Assembly (NCBI GenBank): GCA_013696235.1
Contig: JACCYY010000264.1
Coordinates: 1-11,771 of the forward strand
DNA length: 11,771 bases
DNA from: Sporichthyaceae bacterium
GTDB lineage: Bacteria > Actinomycetota > Actinomycetes > JACCYY01
Direction: 5' to 3'
Part shown: positions 7,384-11,771 of the stretch, piece by piece
Numbering within the stretch: the first letter of the stretch is position 1
How the letters are laid out: each line of letters opens with the position of its first letter
Program-made: the position numbers and the translations under genes
The notes under the pieces: generated by a model
The model's database searches: none
The model's input: the letters and a program-made list of their open reading frames with translations, nothing else
Told to the model about the DNA's origin: nothing

Positions 7384-8042
7384 GCGAGGCGGACGGAGCT
7401 GCGCCCCGTCCTGGTGCGCCCGGTCCTGGTGCGACCCGTCCTGACGCCCCCCGTCCTGGTGCTCTGCGTCGAGAGCTGGGAACGGCGCTGGGCATCTGCT
7501 TGATCGGGTCGGCGGCCGTCCTGCTCGCCGGGGGTGCGCCGTGGGCCAGGGTCAGGTTCTCGCTCGCAGACGGGATTCCGGTCGTCGCCGAGGACCTCAC
7601 CGGCCGGACCGCAGCCCCGCTCGCGACGGCGCTCGGCCTCCTGGGGCTCGCGGGCGCGGTCGCCCTGCTCGCCACCAGAGGCTGGCCCCGTCGCGCGCTC
7701 GGCGGCCTGCTCTCGCTTGCTGGCGCGCTCGTGATCATCGACTCGATCCGATCGCTCGGCCGTCATCCCGCCCTGGCCGCCGAGGCGGCGCCGGCCGGGA
7801 TGACGGCCAGCGCCGACCCGACCGTGTGGCCCTGGCTGGCGGTAGCCGGCGGGGCGGCAATCGCTGGGGCCGGCGTCCTGGCCGTTGTACGAGGCGGCCG
7901 TTGGAGCGCGATGTCCCAGCGGTACGAGGCGCCAAACTCGCGCCGAGACCCGACCGCGAGCAGCCCGACCGGCCCGACTGAGGACCCGGACGCGGCCTGG
8001 CGGGCCCTGGACCGAGGCGAGGACCCGACCGTCTCCGGCTGA
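7380..8042 (+). CDS. Trp-operon-associated four-helix membrane protein (Trp_oprn_chp family)
   Basis: This 220-residue integral membrane protein belongs to the actinobacterial family found between trpE and trpC (Trp_oprn_chp, TIGR02234), whose function is not established. GTG at 7380 overlaps the trpE stop as GTGA. The N-terminus is a Pro/Ala/Gly-rich tail (9-29) of four pentapeptide repeats. Four hydrophobic segments follow (about 33-50, 80-98, 106-120, 150-170). The segment TGRTAAPLATALGLLGLAG and the C-terminal tail WRALDRGEDPT (207-217) are the features by which I recognise the family. Tails on both ends are probably cytoplasmic. Genomic position suggests a link to tryptophan or aromatic metabolism or transport, but that is inference from neighbours only. 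A hairpin directly follows the stop. Confidence 0.85.
   Translation: MSEADGAAPRPGAPGPGATRPDAPRPGALRRELGTALGICLIGSAAVLLAGGAPWARVRFSLADGIPVVAEDLTGRTAAPLATALGLLGLAGAVALLATRGWPRRALGGLLSLAGALVIIDSIRSLGRHPALAAEAAPAGMTASADPTVWPWLAVAGGAAIAGAGVLAVVRGGRWSAMSQRYEAPNSRRDPTASSPTGPTEDPDAAWRALDRGEDPTVSG
7406..7465 (+). repeat. Four imperfect 15-bp tandem repeats in the membrane-protein gene
   Basis: Four 15-bp units follow each other at 7406, 7421, 7436 and 7451, all close to ccgtcctggtgcgcc. They are in frame and encode the pentapeptides RPGAP, GPGAT, RPDAP and RPGAL, a flexible Pro-rich tail before the first membrane helix. Divergence between units suggests an older expansion than the perfect repeat in trpE. 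Confidence 0.9.
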
Positions 8043-8057
8043 CCGGCCCCAGGCCGG
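8043..8057 (+). terminator. GC-rich hairpin directly after the membrane-protein stop
   Basis: CCGGCC-CCA-GGCCGG forms a perfect 6-bp stem with a 3-base loop starting at the base after the TGA. There is no T-tract. It could act as a weak terminator or as a processing or stability element between the trpE and trpC parts of the cluster. The short stem makes a chance origin possible. Confidence 0.35.
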
Positions 8058-8087
8058 GGTGGTCTGGGACCTCCCATCTGCCCGGGT

Positions 8088-8093
8088 TACCCT
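8088..8093 (+). promoter_or_regulatory. Candidate -10 box of an internal promoter before trpC
   Basis: TACCCT matches the loose actinobacterial TANNNT -10 pattern and ends 7 nt before the ATG at 8101, the spacing expected for a leaderless transcript starting at that A. The -35 region is poor (TGGGAC at 8065-8070, 17-bp spacer). The box overlaps a short near-palindrome, GGGT-T-ACCC (8084-8092), which could be a regulator site or coincidence. Confidence 0.33.
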
Positions 8094-8100
8094 GGCCGTC

Positions 8101-8193
8101 ATGACAGGGGGACCCTCGCTGGCAGTACGGCTCGGCCGCCCTCCACGGTCGCGCACTCTCGGCGCAGGTTCACCCGGACGGGCTCACGCATGA
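8101..8193 (+). CDS. Possible leaderless 30-codon upstream ORF coupled to trpC
   Basis: A short frame starts at ATG 8101 and ends at TGA 8191-8193, so its stop overlaps the trpC start as ATGA. The product would be 30 residues ([20 protein letters not shown]...), basic, without Trp, without a membrane segment and not recognised. No Shine-Dalgarno sequence precedes it, but a candidate -10 box lies at the right distance for leaderless expression. Third-position GC is only about 57 percent (17 of 30 sense codons), well below the neighbouring genes, so the peptide itself may not be conserved. If translated, the more likely role is to carry ribosomes into trpC. It contains no run of Trp codons, so it is not a classical attenuator leader. 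It could be chance. Confidence 0.3.
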   Translation: MTGGPSLAVRLGRPPRSRTLGAGSPGRAHA

Positions 8194-8999
8194 ACGTCCT
8201 CGACGACATCCTCGCCGGCGTCCGGACCGACCTGGCCGAGCGCCAGCAGCGGCGGTCGATCGAGGACCTCAAGGAGCTCGCCGCCCACCGACCCTCCCCG
8301 CGCGAGGCCCTCGCGGTCCTTCGTTCGCCCGGCGTCCACGTGATCGCCGAGGTCAAGCGACGGAGCCCGTCCCGCGGCACGCTGGCCGAGATCCCCGACC
8401 CGGTCGCGCTCGCCCGCGCCTACCAGGCCGGCGGCGCCAGCGTGATCAGCGTCCTCACCGAGCAGCACTTCTTCGGCGGCTCGCTGGCGGACCTCGCCGC
8501 CGTGCGGGCTGCGGTCGAGGTCCCGTTGCTGCGCAAGGACTTCATCCTCACGTCGTACCAGCTCTGGGAGGCTCGGGTGTACGGCGCCGACCTCGTGCTG
8601 CTCCTCGCCGTCGCCCTGGAGCAGGACGCGCTCGTGTGCCTCGTCGAGCGCGCGCAGTCCCTCGGGCTCACCCCGCTGGTCGAGTGCCACACCGAGGACG
8701 AGGTCGATCGCGCGATCGTGGCCGGCGCCGAGGTGATCGGCGTGAACGCCCGGGACCTCGGGACGCTCGACGTCGACCGCGAGACGTTCGCCCGGCTCGC
8801 CCCCCGGATCCCCGACCACATCGTGAAGGTGGCCGAGTCCGGGGTGCGCGGACCGCGCGACGTGTTCGCCTACGCCCGCCAGGGAGCGGGCGCGGTCCTC
8901 GTCGGCGAGGCCCTGGTCACCGGCGACGACCCACGCGGAGCGGTCGCCGACCTGGTTGCTGCCGGGGCCCACCCCGCGGTGACCGGGCACCCCTCATGA
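8190..8999 (+). CDS. trpC: Indole-3-glycerol phosphate synthase
   Basis: TrpC closes the indole ring, converting CdRP to indole-3-glycerol phosphate with loss of CO2 and water. The 269-residue protein is a single-domain barrel with no fused TrpF. Catalytic and substrate residues are visible: Glu54 and Lys56 in [13 protein letters not shown] (51-63), Lys116 in LLRKDF, Glu165 in LVECHTEDE, Asn186 in [10 protein letters not shown], and Glu216-Ser217 in [27 protein letters not shown] at the N-terminus is typical of actinobacterial TrpC, supporting ATG 8190. A weak purine stretch (GGACGGG, 8176-8182) sits 7 nt upstream. The start overlaps the stop of a possible 30-codon upstream ORF. Its substrate probably comes from PriA acting as TrpF. 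Confidence 0.97.
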   Translation: MNVLDDILAGVRTDLAERQQRRSIEDLKELAAHRPSPREALAVLRSPGVHVIAEVKRRSPSRGTLAEIPDPVALARAYQAGGASVISVLTEQHFFGGSLADLAAVRAAVEVPLLRKDFILTSYQLWEARVYGADLVLLLAVALEQDALVCLVERAQSLGLTPLVECHTEDEVDRAIVAGAEVIGVNARDLGTLDVDRETFARLAPRIPDHIVKVAESGVRGPRDVFAYARQGAGAVLVGEALVTGDDPRGAVADLVAAGAHPAVTGHPS

Positions 9000-9012
9000 C
9001 GGGCCACGACTC

Positions 9013-10269
9013 GTGACCGGGGCGGTCACCGCAGCGGTTGACGGCATCGAGCCGGACCCGGCCGGACCCGACGCAGCTCTGCCGGACGACTTCGGGCACT
9101 TCGGCCGGTACGGCGGCCGGTTCGTGCCCGAGGCGCTCGTGCCGGCGCTCGACCAGCTCGCCGAGGTGTTCCAGACCGCGCGCCGCGACCCCGCGTTCCT
9201 GGCCGAGCTGGACCATCTCCGACGGACCTACGCCGGTCGCCCGACCGCGCTCACCGACGCCCGGCGCCTCACCGCCGAAACCGGCGGAGCCCGACTGCTG
9301 CTCAAGCGCGAGGACCTCAACCACACGGGATCCCACAAGATCAACAACGTGCTAGGCCAGGCCCTGCTCGCCGTCCGGATGGGCAAGCAACGCGTGATCG
9401 CCGAGACCGGCGCCGGTCAGCATGGGGTCGCGACCGCAACTGCCTGCGCGCTCATGGGTCTGGACTGCGTCGTGTACATGGGTGAGGAGGACACTCAGCG
9501 GCAGGCGCTCAACGTCGCCCGCATGGACCTCCTCGGTGCCGAGGTGATCCCCGTGCGGACCGGCAGCCGGACGCTCAAAGACGCGATCAACGAGGCGTTG
9601 CGCGACTGGGTGGCCAACGTCGATGACACCCACTACCTGCTCGGCACGGCCGCCGGTCCGCACCCGTTCCCGCTCATGGTCCGTGAGTTCCAGCGGATCG
9701 TCGGCGTGGAGGCCCGCCAGCAGGTGCTCGACCTCACCGGCCGCCTGCCGGACGCGGTGTGTGCCTGCGTCGGCGGTGGCTCGAATGCGATCGGGATCTT
9801 CCACCCGTTCGTGCCCGATGCCGGCGTGCGCCTCTACGGGTACGAGGCCGGCGGCGACGGGGTCAGCACGGGTCGGCACGCGTCGAGCATCTCCGGCGGT
9901 GCGCCCGGCGTGCTGCACGGAACGCGCTCCTACCTGCTCCAGGACGAGGACGGCCAGACCGTCGCCAGCCACTCGATCTCCGCGGGACTGGACTACCCGG
10001 GCGTCGGGCCGGAGCACGCGTACCTGCACGACACCGGCCGCGCCACGTACGAGCCGGTGACCGACGCCGAGGCGATGACCGCGTTCCGCGCACTCGCGCG
10101 GACCGAGGGGATCGTGCCGGCGATCGAGTCCGCGCACGCGATCGCCGGCGCGCAGCGCCTCGCCCGCGAGCTCGGCCCGGACGCCACGATCTTGATCAAC
10201 CTGTCCGGTCGCGGGGACAAGGACGTCGCGACCGCGATCGCGTACTTCGACCTCGACACCGGTGCCTGA
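9013..10269 (+). CDS. trpB: Tryptophan synthase beta subunit
   Basis: TrpB is the PLP enzyme that joins indole, channelled from TrpA, to serine to give tryptophan. It is 418 residues and starts at GTG 9013, 13 nt after the trpC stop. About 26 unconserved residues precede the family start [16 protein letters not shown]. The Schiff-base lysine is Lys109 in TGSHKINN, and catalytic Glu131 lies in AETGAGQHG (130-138). The PLP phosphate loop [10 protein letters not shown] and the C-terminal LSGRGDKD are intact. The sequence between these motifs is that of the usual TrpA-partnered TrpB1 form. The last eight bases overlap the longer possible trpA start, so the two subunits are probably coupled in translation. 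Confidence 0.97.
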   Translation: MTGAVTAAVDGIEPDPAGPDAALPDDFGHFGRYGGRFVPEALVPALDQLAEVFQTARRDPAFLAELDHLRRTYAGRPTALTDARRLTAETGGARLLLKREDLNHTGSHKINNVLGQALLAVRMGKQRVIAETGAGQHGVATATACALMGLDCVVYMGEEDTQRQALNVARMDLLGAEVIPVRTGSRTLKDAINEALRDWVANVDDTHYLLGTAAGPHPFPLMVREFQRIVGVEARQQVLDLTGRLPDAVCACVGGGSNAIGIFHPFVPDAGVRLYGYEAGGDGVSTGRHASSISGGAPGVLHGTRSYLLQDEDGQTVASHSISAGLDYPGVGPEHAYLHDTGRATYEPVTDAEAMTAFRALARTEGIVPAIESAHAIAGAQRLARELGPDATILINLSGRGDKDVATAIAYFDLDTGA

Positions 10270-11140
10270 CGTGGTACCCGCCGCCGGGAACGTGGCGCCC
10301 GCGTTCGAACGGGCTCGCTCGGAGGGCCGGAGCGCACTGGTCGGCTACCTCCCGGCCGGGTTCCCGACGGCCGACGGCGCGGTCGACGCGATCCACGCGA
10401 TGATCGACGCCGGGGTGGACGTGGTCGAGGTCGGCCTGCCCTACAGCGACCCGGTCATGGACGGCCCCACCGTCCAGCGCGCCGCCGAGATCGCGCTCGA
10501 CCGCGGCACCAAGACCCGGGACGTGCTGGCCACGGTCGCCGCGGTGGCAGGACGAAGCGTGCCGGTGCTCGTGATGACCTACTGGAACCCGGTGGAGCGC
10601 TACGGCGTCGAGCGGTTCGCCCGTGACCTCGCCGATGCCGGAGGGGCCGGGTTGATCACCCCGGACCTGCCGCCGGACGACGCGGGCGACTGGCTCGCGG
10701 CGAGTGACCAGCACGGGCTCGATCGGGTGTTCCTGGTGTCGCCGAGCTCGACCGACGCACGCATCGACATCGTTGCTGCCGCTTGCCGGGGGTTTCTCTA
10801 CGCGACGGCGGTGATGGGGGTCACGGGTGCGCGCGGCGCACCAAGCGCGGCGGCACCGGTCCTGGTCCAGCGGGTCCGCGCCCGCACCGACCTGCCGGTC
10901 GCCGTAGGGCTCGGGGTCTCCGACGGCGCCCAGGCGGCGACGGTGGCCGGGTTCGCCGACGCGGTGATCGTCGGATCGGCGCTCGTCCGGCGGCTGCTGG
11001 ACGCGGACACGGTCGCCTCCGGCGTCGCCGCCGTCGGTCGGCTCGCCGACGAGCTCGCCGCAGGCGTCCGGTCAGCTGGAGAGGGAAGTGCGGACCGGTC
11101 GGGAACTCCACCGGCACGGTCAGCGGTTGTGCAGGCGTGA
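10262..11140 (+). CDS. trpA: Tryptophan synthase alpha subunit
   Basis: TrpA cleaves indole-3-glycerol phosphate to indole, which passes through a tunnel to TrpB. The catalytic residues are Glu56 ([11 protein letters not shown]) and Asp67 (MDGPT). [33 protein letters not shown], the GVTGAR loop and GLGVSDGAQ...[14 protein letters not shown] follow in the family order. With GTG 10262 as start the protein has 292 residues, a little longer than usual. The excess is an Ala/Ser/Gly/Arg-rich tail of about 30 residues after the barrel. GTG 10271 is an alternative start that gives a 1-nt gap after the trpB stop instead of an 8-bp overlap, and no ribosome binding site decides between them. The 3' end overlaps the next gene as GTGA. 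Confidence 0.96.
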   Translation: MPDVVPAAGNVAPAFERARSEGRSALVGYLPAGFPTADGAVDAIHAMIDAGVDVVEVGLPYSDPVMDGPTVQRAAEIALDRGTKTRDVLATVAAVAGRSVPVLVMTYWNPVERYGVERFARDLADAGGAGLITPDLPPDDAGDWLAASDQHGLDRVFLVSPSSTDARIDIVAAACRGFLYATAVMGVTGARGAPSAAAPVLVQRVRARTDLPVAVGLGVSDGAQAATVAGFADAVIVGSALVRRLLDADTVASGVAAVGRLADELAAGVRSAGEGSADRSGTPPARSAVVQA

Positions 11141-11771
11141 CCGGGGTCCACCAACGCTCGCCCGGCTGGGCGGAACCGCGCCCGGCCGCCGGCCGCACGT
11201 CCGCCGACCAGTCCCTGGGTCGGCCGTCGATCGTCCTGCCCACCCAGATCGTGCTCCCGATCCTGCTCCTCGGCCTCGCCGTCCTGGTCGGGTGCGTCGG
11301 GCCGAGCAGCACCGAGGACAACCCGGGCGGCGTCGTGATCAACGAGCAGCGCGCAGCCGGCGGGTTCCTGGGTGCGGAGGCCGACTTCGAGAAGCCGGCC
11401 GTGACGCTCACGGACACCGAGGGACAGCCGTTCGACCTCGCCACGGACACCACCGCAGCGGTGACGCTGGTCTTCTTCGGCTACACGAGCTGCCCGGTGG
11501 TCTGCAGCACCGTGCTGCGCGAGCTGGCCGCCGCCCTCAACAAGCTCGACCCGGCCACGCAGCAGCAGATCCAGGTCGTCTTCATCACCACCGATCCCGC
11601 GCGCGACACCCGCGCAGTGATCACCGCCTACCTCGACACGTTCAACTTCGCCTCGTACGTCGGGCTGACCGGGCCGATCTCGACGATCGAAAAGGCCGCC
11701 GGGCCGCTGCAGGTGGAGTTCTACGTCCAGGACGAGGACGGCGTGCCCGGCGGTCCGTACGAGGTCGCACA
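11137..11771 (+). CDS. SCO-family (Sco1/SenC) lipoprotein, 3' end cut by window
   Basis: This is a thioredoxin-fold copper-binding protein of the SCO family, which helps deliver copper to the CuA site of cytochrome c oxidase or acts as a thiol reductase outside the membrane. GTG 11137 overlaps the trpA stop. About 37 polar residues precede a hydrophobic segment (LPILLLGLAVLVGC) ending in a lipobox (LVGC), with Cys53 as the predicted lipidated residue. The copper/redox motif is CPVVC (Cys119 and Cys123) in FFGYTSCPVVCSTVL, and FITTDPARDT is also typical. The family's conserved histidine lies further on; the last visible residues, GPYEVA followed by a codon beginning CA, suggest it starts exactly at the window edge. 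The long stretch before the signal is unusual, yet the only nearby in-frame alternative (GTG 11251) would remove all positive charges. Confidence 0.88.
   Translation, partial: MTGVHQRSPGWAEPRPAAGRTSADQSLGRPSIVLPTQIVLPILLLGLAVLVGCVGPSSTEDNPGGVVINEQRAAGGFLGAEADFEKPAVTLTDTEGQPFDLATDTTAAVTLVFFGYTSCPVVCSTVLRELAAALNKLDPATQQQIQVVFITTDPARDTRAVITAYLDTFNFASYVGLTGPISTIEKAAGPLQVEFYVQDEDGVPGGPYEVA

Overview
The window is very GC-rich, with G or C in most third codon positions, and every gene I can support lies on the + strand. Gene content and order (priA-hisF ... hisI-trpE-[Trp-operon membrane protein]-trpC-trpB-trpA) fit a high-GC Actinomycetota chromosome. A Micrococcales-type lineage is my best guess, but the genus cannot be fixed from sequence alone. 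There are no transposases, integrases, CRISPR arrays, tRNAs or rRNAs, so this is a core-metabolism locus rather than a mobile island.

Layout: 1-433 is the 3' end of priA (HisA-like isomerase). A 228-bp gap is followed by hisF (662-1432). Next comes a 252-bp gap with a small hairpin, then a pair of half-size ABC exporter genes (1685-3496 and 3498-5342) separated by one base. A 159-bp gap leads to hisI (5502-5870), which overlaps trpE (5863-7383) by 8 bp. trpE overlaps a four-helix Trp-operon-associated membrane protein (7380-8042) by 4 bp. A 147-bp gap holds a hairpin, a candidate -10 box and a 30-codon upstream ORF that ends across the trpC start. trpC (8190-8999), trpB (9013-10269) and trpA (10262-11140) follow, and a SCO-family lipoprotein gene (from 11137, cut by the window end) overlaps trpA by 4 bp.

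How the genes work together: PriA, HisF and HisI are steps of histidine synthesis. TrpE, TrpC, TrpB and TrpA are steps of tryptophan synthesis. No trpF is present, and the actinobacterial PriA family performs both the HisA and the TrpF reactions, so the first gene is probably shared by both pathways. trpD and trpG are also absent from the window. The hisI/trpE overlap means the two pathways are probably co-transcribed here.

The most unusual element is the ABC exporter pair lying between hisF and hisI. Its two subunits show complementary degeneration of the ATP-site motifs, as expected of an asymmetric heterodimer with one consensus and one degenerate ATP site. Other points of interest are the possible leaderless small ORF with an internal promoter before trpC, 15-bp in-frame tandem repeats at the 5' ends of both trpE and the membrane-protein gene, and non-consensus residues in the HisF loop that lines its active site and ammonia gate.
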